NCBI GenBank assembly: GCA_017448795.1
Contig: JAFSKV010000039.1
Span: forward strand, 1 to 64,000
Direction of reading: 5' to 3'
DNA length: 64,000 nucleotides
Source of the DNA: Synergistaceae bacterium
GTDB lineage: Bacteria > Synergistota > Synergistia > Synergistales > Aminobacteriaceae
Part shown: positions 16,689-25,168 of the stretch, piece after piece
Numbering within the stretch: position 1 is the stretch's first letter
Layout: every line of letters starts with the position of its first letter
Translations under genes and position numbers: made by a program
Notes under the pieces: generated by a model
The model's input: the letters and a program-made list of their open reading frames with translations, nothing else
Database searches by the model: none
What the model was told of the DNA's origin: nothing

Positions 16689-17689
16689 TCCTTAGTGTCA
16701 AGAATTTCACGGTACAGCTCCACGATTTGAGCCTCACTCAGTCTCACGGGAAAATTCTTCAGCCTCTCAGGGTTGACCGACCCGGCCAGAGCCTCAATGT
16801 CAGCGTCCGTTGCTTTCGGAATCTCCATGTCTAGGCGCGAGAATATCCCGGCGAATTTCCCGGCGGCCTCAAGTTTTGACTCACAGCCCATAGCCCCGGC
16901 GATGTCATCCAGCGCAGGAAGCCCGGAGTTCTCACAGAGCCAGCGGAATAGCACCCTGTTGCACATGGCCGCGCTGTGTCCGTGGGCAGTCCCGAAAATT
17001 CCCGTGATCTTGTAGCACATTGCGTGCCCGGCGGTCGTCTGGGATATGTTGATGGCTTTCCCGGCGGTGTACGAGGCTTCAAGCATTCGGGCGGGGTCAT
17101 ACGAGGCGGGGTAGGCGTCAAGCATCCGTGTAATCTCACTCAGGGCAGACCGGGAATATCGGCGGCTCTCTGGCGTGGCGTTGACCGACCAGAAGGACTC
17201 CAGCGCGTGGGACATAGCGTCGAGGGCTGAGGATTTGCGGTGATATTCGGGCAGGTATTTCAGCAGTCCGGGGTCGAACATGACATAATCAGGAATGATA
17301 CTGTCATCGGTGATGGAGAGCTTCCTTCCGTCCTCATAGAGTACCGCGAACCTTGTAGCCTCGCTCCCGGAGCCTGCTGTTGTCGGGACTGCGATTAACG
17401 GGATGCCGGGAGATTTCATCTTGGCATATTTAGCGGTGTCAATCGCCGAGCCTCCCCCCACAGCAAGAATGCAATCACAGTCAGCGCACATCCTCACAGC
17501 TTCTTCCGCGTCCTCGATTTTGGGGTTGGGTGTGAAGCCGGTGAAGTGAATGATGCTGAGACCGTCAAGCACGTGCTGAAGCTCCGTGAATTTCTCGAAC
17601 GAGCGGCCATGAACGCATAGGATTTTCCCCGCGCCCGTGCTGTTGATGCAGTCTCTGAGACCGCCATAGCTCCGTAAAATTTCCTGCAT
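16685..17689 (-). CDS. iron-containing alcohol dehydrogenase, likely phosphonoacetaldehyde reductase
   Basis: A 334-residue group III alcohol dehydrogenase. The nucleotide-binding motif ILAVGGGSAIDTAKY and metal-site segments DAMSHALESFW and HGHSAAMCNR are present. In this context, next to phosphonopyruvate decarboxylase, it should reduce phosphonoacetaldehyde to 2-hydroxyethylphosphonate, as FomC and PhpC do in fosfomycin and phosphinothricin pathways. Start ATG 17689 (GGAGG, 7-base spacing), not the longer frame inside the PEP mutase gene. The substrate is inferred from position, not from residues. Confidence 0.85.
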   Translation of the reverse strand: MQEILRSYGGLRDCINSTGAGKILCVHGRSFEKFTELQHVLDGLSIIHFTGFTPNPKIEDAEEAVRMCADCDCILAVGGGSAIDTAKYAKMKSPGIPLIAVPTTAGSGSEATRFAVLYEDGRKLSITDDSIIPDYVMFDPGLLKYLPEYHRKSSALDAMSHALESFWSVNATPESRRYSRSALSEITRMLDAYPASYDPARMLEASYTAGKAINISQTTAGHAMCYKITGIFGTAHGHSAAMCNRVLFRWLCENSGLPALDDIAGAMGCESKLEAAGKFAGIFSRLDMEIPKATDADIEALAGSVNPERLKNFPVRLSEAQIVELYREILDTKE

Positions 17690-17691
17690 AA

Positions 17692-19704
17692 TCACGCCTC
17701 CGCCGGTATCATCCGTATAATCTCGCTGAACGGCATTAACCCCACGCACTCAGCGGAACGCCGGTTCGCAAGTATCGTCTCTGCTGTCGACTGGTACGCA
17801 GGAACAGCCGCCCTCATGAGGTGATTCGCGTAGATTATGACGTTCGCCCCCCTCGCTCTGAACTCCTCTTCCTTCACTGTGTTGTATGTTGTCGGCACAA
17901 GGACAACGGGCGTAACCTTGTCCACCTCGCGGAATCTCTCCAAGAACGCGAATATCTCATCCGGCTTCTTGCTGCGTGAATGCATCATGACCGCGTCAGC
18001 CCCGGCCTTCGTGAAAGCAAATGCCCGCTCCAATGCGTCATCAAGCCCCCTTTCAAGTATGAGGCTCTCAATTCTCGCGCATATCATGAAGTCCCGGGTC
18101 TTCTGGGCTTTCTTGCCTGCCCGGATTTTCGCGGAGAAACTCTCTATGCTGTCCTGTGTCTGGACTACTTCCGTCCCGAAAAGCGAGTTCTTCTTGAGCC
18201 CGGTCTTGTCCTCAATTATCACCATAGACACCCCCAGACGCTCAAGAGTCTTCACCGTGTACACGAAATGTTCAGGCCTTCCCCCCGTGTCGCCATCAAA
18301 GATTATTGGCTTGGTTGTAACTTCCGTGATGTCCTCGATAGTCCTGAAGCGGCTCGTCATGTCCACAAGCTCAATGTCAGGCTTGCCCTTGGCTGTCGAA
18401 TCACACAGCGAGCTTACCCACATCGCGTCGAACTGCCGGGCTTCCCCGTTCTGGTACACGGTTGTGTTCTCGACAATGAGTCCCGTTAATCCGTCGTGGG
18501 CTTCCATCGCTGTAACAAGCGGCTTTATTCCGAGAATCTTCCGCAAACGTCCGCGCCTAACGTCAGGCATCGATATGTCAGACCTTGCCCGCGCCTCAAG
18601 CTCCGCGAATCTCTCATTGACCGCGTAAGGATATTCAACGAGCCTCCCGCCGTATTCAGCAAGGACGCTCACAGCCTCGTCGCGTATCGGCTTCTGGAAA
18701 CCTGTCCGCCAGTCGTCCCCGTGAACAAGAATATCCGGCCTGTAACGCTCAAGATTCTTCCTCACAGAAAGCGTGTCCTGCTCGACGACCTTGTAGACCC
18801 CCGCGATGTTCTCGAACATTGCCCGGCGGTCAGCGTATGACACCAGGGGGGACTTCTTGTAGCCTGACACGGCCTCGTCCGACAATACGCCGATGATGAG
18901 CCGTCCGAGCCTGCGGGCTTTCCTGATGAGGGCGATGTGTCCTGCGTGGAGGATTCCTGTTGCGAATGAGAGATATACTGTGCGGGATTCTATTTGTCTC
19001 AGGCGGGATGATACTACTGCGAGGTCTTCGGGGGTATCTATTTCGGAGCAGAGAAGGTTTCTCACGTCATGCGCGAAAATGCTGCACCTTCCATCAAGGT
19101 CATTAAGTGCTTTTTCCGCGTAACATTCCCTTTGTCCGCCCTCCGAGTATTCCCCGATGCGTGAAAGCCATAGTAACCAGTCATCTTTTCGGAGCTTGTA
19201 GAGAGGCTGCGCTGTCGTTGCGCCAGTGAAGAACTCAACTCCCACTTTCAGGATTCGGCCTTCTGAGTCGGTTACGGCCTTGAAGTCCTTTTCCGGCAAT
19301 GGGACGCTGGATGATACGGCCATGACGGAGCGGGGATCACTCATGAGGGAGTCTATTACTTCGTTCTCGAACACTAAATCCCCGTGCATGAACAGAATAT
19401 CATCATCCTTCAGGTATTCACGCGCAAGGTACACGCTGTATATGTAGTTGGTTGACCTGTATTCGGGATTGCTGACGAAGTGAATATCAAGGCGGGTATC
19501 GAGGCTGTTGCAGTAATTCATGAGGACGGACTCAGAATATCCAGTTGTCATTATGACCTCGCTTATTCCAGCGTCCTCAATCTGCTTCAGCTGGCGGGAT
19601 AATATCGTCTCGCCGGGCTTAATTTCCGTCATGCACTTGGGATGTTCCGAGGTAAGCGAACCCATACGCGAGCCTACCCCTGAGTTCAGGATTAATGCCT
19701 TCAA
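17692..19704 (-). CDS. trifunctional nucleotidyltransferase-cytidylyltransferase-PEP mutase fusion
   Basis: A 670-residue fusion of three domains. Residues 1 to about 230: a sugar-nucleotidyltransferase-like fold (LILNSGVGSRMGSLT, MTEIKPGETI, HGDLVFEN). About 240-385: a HIGH-type cytidylyltransferase (FATGILHAGH, YADRRAMFENI, LVHGDDWRTG). About 395-670: PEP mutase, with the diagnostic EDKTGLKKNS loop, DGDTGG and the C-terminal ANHLMRAA. PEP mutase makes phosphonopyruvate, the entry to nearly all phosphonates. Fom1 of the fosfomycin pathway fuses a cytidylyltransferase to PEP mutase and makes CMP-hydroxyethylphosphonate; the middle and last domains fit that. The extra N-terminal domain could activate a head group or sugar. 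TTG start 19704, 1 base after the nitroreductase stop. Confidence 0.9.
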   Translation of the reverse strand: MKALILNSGVGSRMGSLTSEHPKCMTEIKPGETILSRQLKQIEDAGISEVIMTTGYSESVLMNYCNSLDTRLDIHFVSNPEYRSTNYIYSVYLAREYLKDDDILFMHGDLVFENEVIDSLMSDPRSVMAVSSSVPLPEKDFKAVTDSEGRILKVGVEFFTGATTAQPLYKLRKDDWLLWLSRIGEYSEGGQRECYAEKALNDLDGRCSIFAHDVRNLLCSEIDTPEDLAVVSSRLRQIESRTVYLSFATGILHAGHIALIRKARRLGRLIIGVLSDEAVSGYKKSPLVSYADRRAMFENIAGVYKVVEQDTLSVRKNLERYRPDILVHGDDWRTGFQKPIRDEAVSVLAEYGGRLVEYPYAVNERFAELEARARSDISMPDVRRGRLRKILGIKPLVTAMEAHDGLTGLIVENTTVYQNGEARQFDAMWVSSLCDSTAKGKPDIELVDMTSRFRTIEDITEVTTKPIIFDGDTGGRPEHFVYTVKTLERLGVSMVIIEDKTGLKKNSLFGTEVVQTQDSIESFSAKIRAGKKAQKTRDFMICARIESLILERGLDDALERAFAFTKAGADAVMMHSRSKKPDEIFAFLERFREVDKVTPVVLVPTTYNTVKEEEFRARGANVIIYANHLMRAAVPAYQSTAETILANRRSAECVGLMPFSEIIRMIPAEA

Positions 19705-19705
19705 G

Positions 19706-20341
19706 TTACGGCCTCTTTCCCACAGTCTGAATCAGCGTGATTGACTGTGTGGGTGAAAGTTTCATGAGCCTGGCGAGGCTGTCAGTGTCAAACATCCCGC
19801 GAACAACACAATTCCAGCCCATAGCCGCCGCGTAAAGATAAACATCCTGCAAGATTGCCCCCGTGTGAGCAAATCCCCATTTCGCTACAAGATCCCTGGG
19901 GGCTCTGCTGTACTCCCAGAGGCTCATATCGTGGACATATGCCAGATTAACCGCCGCTTTGCCTACGAAATCCTGCCTGCCTGTCTCCTGCCTGTGGTCT
20001 CCTTCTGCGACAAGCTCAAGGCTGTTTGACGGAGCATCATACCTGTAAACACCATCGCTCTTGAAGACGTATATTGATGTGTCCTGCAAGCCCATTGCAA
20101 CCGGGTGAACGCGCCTTCCGTCCGGGCGGTTGACTCCTCCTGCTGCCCACAAAAGATTAGCCAGCTCCTGCGCGGAAAAATCTTCGCCGGAAAATTCGCG
20201 GGTCGTCCGTCTCAGCGTCAGTGCCTCAGTGAGGGGCATTGTCCCGGATTTGTCGGGGTCAGGCAGCTTCACAGTCTCAGCAAATGCAACCCCGGCCGTG
20301 AGCATAACAACGCATACTGCAACGATAATCCTTCTCATCAT
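19706..20341 (-). CDS. exported SagB/ThcOx-type nitroreductase
   Basis: A 211-residue flavoprotein-like protein with a signal peptide (residues 1-21, ending VAFA). The mature part has the FMN-oxidoreductase motifs RRTTREFSGEDFSAQELANLLWAA, then AHTGAILQDVYLYAAAMGWNCVVRG. SagB-like enzymes usually oxidise azolines or reduce nitro/quinone compounds in the cytoplasm; an exported copy suggests a periplasmic redox role. It overlaps its upstream neighbour by 4 bases and abuts the PEP mutase fusion, so it belongs to the phosphonate operon, though no direct chemical link is obvious. Confidence 0.8.
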   Translation of the reverse strand: MMRRIIVAVCVVMLTAGVAFAETVKLPDPDKSGTMPLTEALTLRRTTREFSGEDFSAQELANLLWAAGGVNRPDGRRVHPVAMGLQDTSIYVFKSDGVYRYDAPSNSLELVAEGDHRQETGRQDFVGKAAVNLAYVHDMSLWEYSRAPRDLVAKWGFAHTGAILQDVYLYAAAMGWNCVVRGMFDTDSLARLMKLSPTQSITLIQTVGKRP

Positions 20342-20877
20342 GCCTCAACCCCCGCTGATTTCAATGCTATCTGTGTCTCTATGCTCTGAAGCTGTACCCT
20401 GAGCTGGGCCTTCACTGCCTCGTCCTGCTCGCGGTTCAGCTGCTGGCGGATTGCGTCCCTCTGCTGTTCCAGCTCATCAAGCTCCGTGTCATCATCATCA
20501 CTGCTTGTGCTTGAGACTGCTGACGATGCCCCCGCCCCTGATGCTTTTTCCCCGCCCTGTGAGGACCCGGCTTTTGCTGACTGTGAGGACTCTGACTCCT
20601 CTGTGTCGTCTGACTTTGAGGCCGGGCGCGTGTAGCTGATGGTCAGGTTGCCTTCCTCGTCATGTGAGAGGCTGTAGACCCCTTCCGCCTGGACTCCGAC
20701 CGGGTTGTCCTTGTCGTACGTGTCGGCTTCAGCCGCTCTCTGTTCGGCCTGTACCTGCTGCGCCTGCTGGGACTGGGAGACTTCCTGCGCCTGCCTTACT
20801 GTCTGCTCCTGCCTTCTTGCGCGTATCGTGTAAAGCTCCGATGCCTGTTCGCCGGATTGTATGCTGTTCACGCTCAT
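20338..20877 (-). CDS. Q/S-rich coiled-coil protein, unknown
   Basis: A 179-residue hydrophilic protein without signal peptide or membrane segment. The N-terminal third is glutamine-rich (RQAQEVSQSQQAQQVQAEQ), the middle has a short beta-like stretch (GVYSLSHDEEGNLTISYTRP), then a serine/acid-rich linker and a C-terminal helix LDELEQQRDAIRQQLNREQ. The last part resembles FlxA-like or SprA-related small coiled-coil proteins, but the match is weak. It is the first gene of the operon that continues into the nitroreductase and phosphonate genes. It is divergent from the TPR protein at 20952. Confidence 0.6.
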   Translation of the reverse strand: MSVNSIQSGEQASELYTIRARRQEQTVRQAQEVSQSQQAQQVQAEQRAAEADTYDKDNPVGVQAEGVYSLSHDEEGNLTISYTRPASKSDDTEESESSQSAKAGSSQGGEKASGAGASSAVSSTSSDDDDTELDELEQQRDAIRQQLNREQDEAVKAQLRVQLQSIETQIALKSAGVEA

Positions 20878-20908
20878 TGCGATTACTTCCTTTCATGTGG
20901 ATGCGGTC

Positions 20909-20914
20909 TATAAT
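20909..20914 (+). promoter_or_regulatory. -10 element upstream of TPR protein gene
   Basis: Perfect TATAAT 38 bases before the ATG at 20952; no convincing -35. It sits in the 74-base divergent intergenic region. Confidence 0.4.
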
Positions 20915-20951
20915 ACTCCTAAATACCCACAAACGTAAGGAGTTTTCATCA

Positions 20952-22850
20952 ATGCGCAGATTTCTCACAGCCTTTTTCTTCCTCATGCTCATAACAGCCT
21001 CACATGCCGCTGAAGTCCCAAGAGCCGACATCGACGAAGCAGAAAGATACTTCCACAACGCATATATCCATTTCATGAGACGCGATTACAGGGATGCACA
21101 AGTCTACCTTGACCAGGCAATCAGGCAGAATACATACATGGTGGACTACTATCTTCTTGCCGCCCTCAACCTCAACCGCATGGGCTACACTGACGAGGCA
21201 ATGACCGCCCTGAACGGCTATCTTGAAGTCCGCCCCCTCGATGTCTCAGCACCAAGAATACACAGGAACTTTGACGAGCAGGACAGGGTATTGCGTTCGG
21301 TTCTGGGGACTGCTCCGATTCCTGTGTCGTGGCGTTACGCTGAGTCAAACGTACAATCTGAATGGAACACGGGCTACACTCGTCCCTTCAGCATAAAGGG
21401 CTTGGGAAAAGCAAAGTCACTAGGTCAGACAATTTGCCTTCCTGACCAGTTCGGAGACAGGATATATATCCGCCAGCATGGCCGCAGCTTCTTGGGAGGA
21501 ACCGGGAACATGGCAGAAGTGAAGGTTGACTCGCCCGTCATCGCTATACCTATGGGGGACGGCACTTTCAGAATCTTCAACTCTGACGGCGACATTTACA
21601 CCCTCGATTCCTCAAAGCTGAATGAGCCTAATATATCCGCTGATTATGAGGCTACCCTTCCTTCTGTTGTTGTGAGTGATGCAGAGGTCATAGCAGGAAA
21701 TCTCTTTGCCGTCGCTGACCCTGCCGAGAGAAATATTGCTTTCTACTCTACAGCAAGGGATGATTTGCGCGTGAGATACTGGAGGCCGCCGCTGGTTGAG
21801 GGGGATTTTCTGTTTGAGCCTGTTGCGGTTGAGAGCTATGCTGACTGGCTGGCTGTTGCTGACAGGATGAATGACCGTATTTATCTGGTGAACATAATCA
21901 GCCAAGAATATTTTGACATACGCGGGATCGTCAAGCCTAGGGATCTCATCTGGTCCGGGACTGGTGAACTCTTTGTGCTGACGGATGAAGGGAATGTTTA
22001 CGACTACATTATAGATTTCGGCACAAGAACTTACGCCAACAGAAACACGGGGGCATGGCGCGGGGGAATCAAAAACGCGTGGACATTCTTCAAGTCAGCA
22101 GAGGGGGACATAAGCTGGCTGGATATGAGCGTGTCAAGAATCTACAAGTCAATCATGATGCCCGCCCGCGATGATGTTCCCGGCTTTCTCAGCATATACA
22201 ATCCTTCAATCGCCTCAGACACAGAGAACAGAGAGAGCTTCATTATTGACGCGGCGTTGATGTCTCCCTTCATGCATTACGCCAACAACGCCAGGATTAT
22301 CGCCCAGTCTGTCTGGAATGACCGTAACATGAGATGCAATGTTTTGTGGCAGAGACCCAAGACGTTTGACGGGGTATTGTTTCACATGCCTGTACCCAGA
22401 GGCTCTGTGTTTCCGCTGAACGTGAGGCCGTCCCAGGTGACAAGCGGGCGTGATGTGTCGTCTGTGCTTGCGTCAGTGTGGCTTCTTCACCGCGAGACTC
22501 TGACGAATGTTATTGTTGACGCGTCAATTCCTTTCACTGATGAAGATATGCTTATGCTTCTGAAATTCTGCATATTGAACGGGCTTGAGCTTGATGTTTA
22601 CGCGAGGGATATTCCTTCTTTGGGGCTTGCCAGGGCGAGCGCGTTCACAGGGGGGAAAACTCTTTACGCGCTGGGCAATACGCTGGATTTGCCTGTGCAG
22701 AGGACTCACTTGCAGATACAGATTCCCCTGCCTCAGGAGCTTTCATCATCGGGCTATCCGGGACGGTCAATGCTCGCGGTGTATCTTGATGCGGGGCTGA
22801 TACAGTCGCGGGCTTGGATACCGTTGTTCCCGGATATGTTCCAGCGTTAG
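20952..22850 (+). CDS. exported TPR/beta-propeller-like protein, unknown
   Basis: A 632-residue protein with a signal peptide (residues 1-19, ending SHA). Residues 25-110 look like two tetratricopeptide repeats (AYIHFMRRDYRDAQVYLDQAI). The remainder has repeated short beta-strand units around aromatic/aspartate motifs (FRIFNSDGDIYTLDS, LWVLTDEGNVY-like), consistent with an NHL or propeller fold. The ATG at 20952 has AAGGAG at 9 bases; the frame upstream lies over the divergent gene. I recognise no specific family. Likely a periplasmic or outer-envelope scaffold. Confidence 0.75.
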   Translation: MRRFLTAFFFLMLITASHAAEVPRADIDEAERYFHNAYIHFMRRDYRDAQVYLDQAIRQNTYMVDYYLLAALNLNRMGYTDEAMTALNGYLEVRPLDVSAPRIHRNFDEQDRVLRSVLGTAPIPVSWRYAESNVQSEWNTGYTRPFSIKGLGKAKSLGQTICLPDQFGDRIYIRQHGRSFLGGTGNMAEVKVDSPVIAIPMGDGTFRIFNSDGDIYTLDSSKLNEPNISADYEATLPSVVVSDAEVIAGNLFAVADPAERNIAFYSTARDDLRVRYWRPPLVEGDFLFEPVAVESYADWLAVADRMNDRIYLVNIISQEYFDIRGIVKPRDLIWSGTGELFVLTDEGNVYDYIIDFGTRTYANRNTGAWRGGIKNAWTFFKSAEGDISWLDMSVSRIYKSIMMPARDDVPGFLSIYNPSIASDTENRESFIIDAALMSPFMHYANNARIIAQSVWNDRNMRCNVLWQRPKTFDGVLFHMPVPRGSVFPLNVRPSQVTSGRDVSSVLASVWLLHRETLTNVIVDASIPFTDEDMLMLLKFCILNGLELDVYARDIPSLGLARASAFTGGKTLYALGNTLDLPVQRTHLQIQIPLPQELSSSGYPGRSMLAVYLDAGLIQSRAWIPLFPDMFQR

Positions 22851-22912
22851 CGCACGTATTCAGGGCAGCACGGGGGAACGGGGGCGTTCATGGCCGGGAG
22901 AAAGCAGGCAGC

Positions 22913-24385
22913 TTACCGGGCATATTCAGGGCGGTAAATGTTCCCGTCTATCTCGTAATCAGGCGGGAGATTTATTGTCCTTATTGTGTGCTTTCCTTCG
23001 GGGGCAAAGTAGCCGTATATCGTCCCAATCAGCTTGTCATCGCTCAGTATCTGCACCCTTGAGGGCGTGAACACAAAAGTTTTCCCGTCCTCCGTGATTT
23101 CCCTGCGGATCCCGGCCTCTTTCCCCCCGCGCAGTTCCTCAAGCCTCGCCCGTCCGTAACGCCCAAGTGATGAGAGATAAGCATAGTCGAAATCTTCAGG
23201 CCTGACCTGCCCGGTCTTCAGCCTGGACACCTGATCGCCGGCCGACAGCCTCAGAGGGTCAAGAGCAGGAGAGTTCATCAGCAGGATAATCACCGTCATG
23301 AACAGGACACAGGCTATATTCACCCGGCCTATTGAGACTGGCCAGTTACGCGCAATCACAGTACCGGCGTAAGCAATCCCCCATATACCGCTGGTTACTG
23401 CCAGAAATGCCGCCTGAACCCTGTCAACAGTCAGGCCGTACTGCGAGATCCTCAGGCTCAGGGAGTACACGCACAGGGCTGTGTACACAGGAAGGCACAA
23501 CAACGAAACCTGCGCGAGAATGTCAATGCTTCTTGTCCTGAAAGCAGACTTTGAACCGTCAAGCCACGCCGCATTAGCCAGAATTATTGTCCCGGCCTGA
23601 AGCATAAGCATCAATGTAGAAGCCTGCCCCGTACTCCACAATGAAGCAAGCCCCGCGCTCCCTCCCCATAGCAGGCACACAAGGAACGCAAGAGACAAAA
23701 GCGAGAAGAACGGCAGGAGCCATGCCAGCACAGCAAGAAGCCATCTGCCCAGAGAGTCAATGCCGGGGTGCTTTATGGCTACGGAAATTGATACAGCCGT
23801 TATCGTCGTCGTAAGAGGAACAGCGCAGGCAGGGTTGAACAGAAGCAGAGGGACAAAGTGAAGCCCCACAATGTCGAACAGAAGCCCGGCAGTTATCAGA
23901 AGCCCCCAGAAGACAGCCAGCACTATTGATGCCTGGAACAGAAGGAACAAGTTTCTGCACAGCTGGAAGAATATTTCACTGTATGGGATTTTCCAGCTCC
24001 ACGAGGCTATCCGGCACTGAAAGTAAGGCACCACAAGAAACACGGCCATAGACAGGCGCACAAGATCCGCTTTCTGCGACGGGACAACGTCAAAACTGCC
24101 GTATGACCATATGCGGTAAGCCCACAGCGCAAGAAGCACAGCCGCAAGACCCGCCAGCAAATTCCATAGCCTCCGCCCCCAATGCTCCTGAGACAGCCAG
24201 AACACAATAGGCAAAAGGACTATCACAGTCAGCGGCATAAACGCAAGAAACCTAGGAGGCTGTATCCTGAACTGGTACAACGCAGAAAGCCCGGACGTTA
24301 CAAGGGCATATACTCCGAGAAGAATCCCCTGAAGAAACGCCGATAATGCCACGCAGATATATCTGTTCCTGTCTGTTCTGTTCAT
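22913..24385 (-). CDS. DUF4153-type membrane protein
   Basis: A 490-residue protein with about ten to twelve hydrophobic helices over residues 1-380 and a soluble C-terminal tail of about 100 residues (RPEDFDYAYLSSLGRYGRARLEEL). The pattern matches DUF4153/DUF4173 membrane proteins of unknown function. It is 9 bases downstream of the LmeA-like gene, so the two form an operon. Start ATG 24385 with AGGCGG upstream. The end of the gene is followed at 22851-22912 by a short stretch resembling a copy of its own last codons. Confidence 0.7.
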   Translation of the reverse strand: MNRTDRNRYICVALSAFLQGILLGVYALVTSGLSALYQFRIQPPRFLAFMPLTVIVLLPIVFWLSQEHWGRRLWNLLAGLAAVLLALWAYRIWSYGSFDVVPSQKADLVRLSMAVFLVVPYFQCRIASWSWKIPYSEIFFQLCRNLFLLFQASIVLAVFWGLLITAGLLFDIVGLHFVPLLLFNPACAVPLTTTITAVSISVAIKHPGIDSLGRWLLAVLAWLLPFFSLLSLAFLVCLLWGGSAGLASLWSTGQASTLMLMLQAGTIILANAAWLDGSKSAFRTRSIDILAQVSLLCLPVYTALCVYSLSLRISQYGLTVDRVQAAFLAVTSGIWGIAYAGTVIARNWPVSIGRVNIACVLFMTVIILLMNSPALDPLRLSAGDQVSRLKTGQVRPEDFDYAYLSSLGRYGRARLEELRGGKEAGIRREITEDGKTFVFTPSRVQILSDDKLIGTIYGYFAPEGKHTIRTINLPPDYEIDGNIYRPEYAR

Positions 24386-24394
24386 GGCCGCCTG

Positions 24395-25120
24395 CTACTT
24401 TGAGTATGTGTATCTCAGCCCGCCGGGTATCGTCTTGGGGAGTGTACGCGATGAAAGCACCGCGCTCCCGTTCTTCAGCTCAACTTTGTTCAGGCTCAGA
24501 GGAAGAGGAAGCCTGTTGAGGTTGACCAGAGGCTGAATTTTTCCCAGTGCCTGCTTCGTTACGTAGTCAGGAAGATCCATCTTGTTGATTTTGACTTGGG
24601 GATCTTTGAGCCATAATTCTTTGCCCTTCACGATTCTAAGATTGCTGGTTATCTCAATGAGTATGTCAAGAATACCAAACTTGTAGTAGCCTTTTCCCGA
24701 CAATCCTGACGGCTTTATCCTCATGGCCAGGTCGTGCCACTCGTCTTTTCCGTCCCCGAAAGTTTTTGCGGCAATAGCGCGGTTTATGTCGTCCTCGAAA
24801 ATTTCCGCCACAGCATTCACTGAGATAGCATTAAGGCACTCGACATTTCCGGCCTTCCAGTTTGACGGCGCGTTGAACTGTACTCCTTTCATCCTGACGG
24901 TAACGCTGCCTATCCTGAGACCCTCGACCATAAGCCCGGTCAATGACATGTATATATCACCGAATTTCCCGGTGTCATCGGGGAGAGCGTCAACGAGAAT
25001 CTCACCCTTCTCGACTCCGTATTCACCGACATAGTACGCAAGAAGGTCATCGACAGGATCAGCGCATGAGACTCCTGTCAGAACGCACAGAAAAATCAGC
25101 GCAGTGATAAGTTTCTTCAC
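24395..25120 (-). CDS. DUF2993/LmeA-like exported protein
   Basis: A 241-residue protein with a signal peptide (MKKLITALIFLCVLTGVSCA) that ends in a cysteine-containing VSCA, possibly a lipobox-like site. The rest matches the LmeA/DUF2993 pattern: VRMKGVQFNAP, FEDDINRAI and a late LPLPLSLNKVEL. In mycobacteria LmeA acts in lipomannan maturation and binds phospholipid; the fold is a lipid-binding beta-sheet family. It heads an operon with the DUF4153 gene and is divergent from dnaG. Confidence 0.7.
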   Translation of the reverse strand: MKKLITALIFLCVLTGVSCADPVDDLLAYYVGEYGVEKGEILVDALPDDTGKFGDIYMSLTGLMVEGLRIGSVTVRMKGVQFNAPSNWKAGNVECLNAISVNAVAEIFEDDINRAIAAKTFGDGKDEWHDLAMRIKPSGLSGKGYYKFGILDILIEITSNLRIVKGKELWLKDPQVKINKMDLPDYVTKQALGKIQPLVNLNRLPLPLSLNKVELKNGSAVLSSRTLPKTIPGGLRYTYSK

Positions 25121-25168
25121 AACAGGTAACCCCTTTCAGCTTTTGGTATGGGTATATTATATTGCATT

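Noticed and set aside
20664-20951. Long N-terminal extension of the TPR protein
   Set aside because: It overlaps the divergent Q/S-rich gene; the ATG at 20952 has an SD and a signal peptide.
25148-25168. DnaG start at 25148
   Set aside because: Homologue-like sequence starts at MANEITDKIR; the extra seven residues have no SD.
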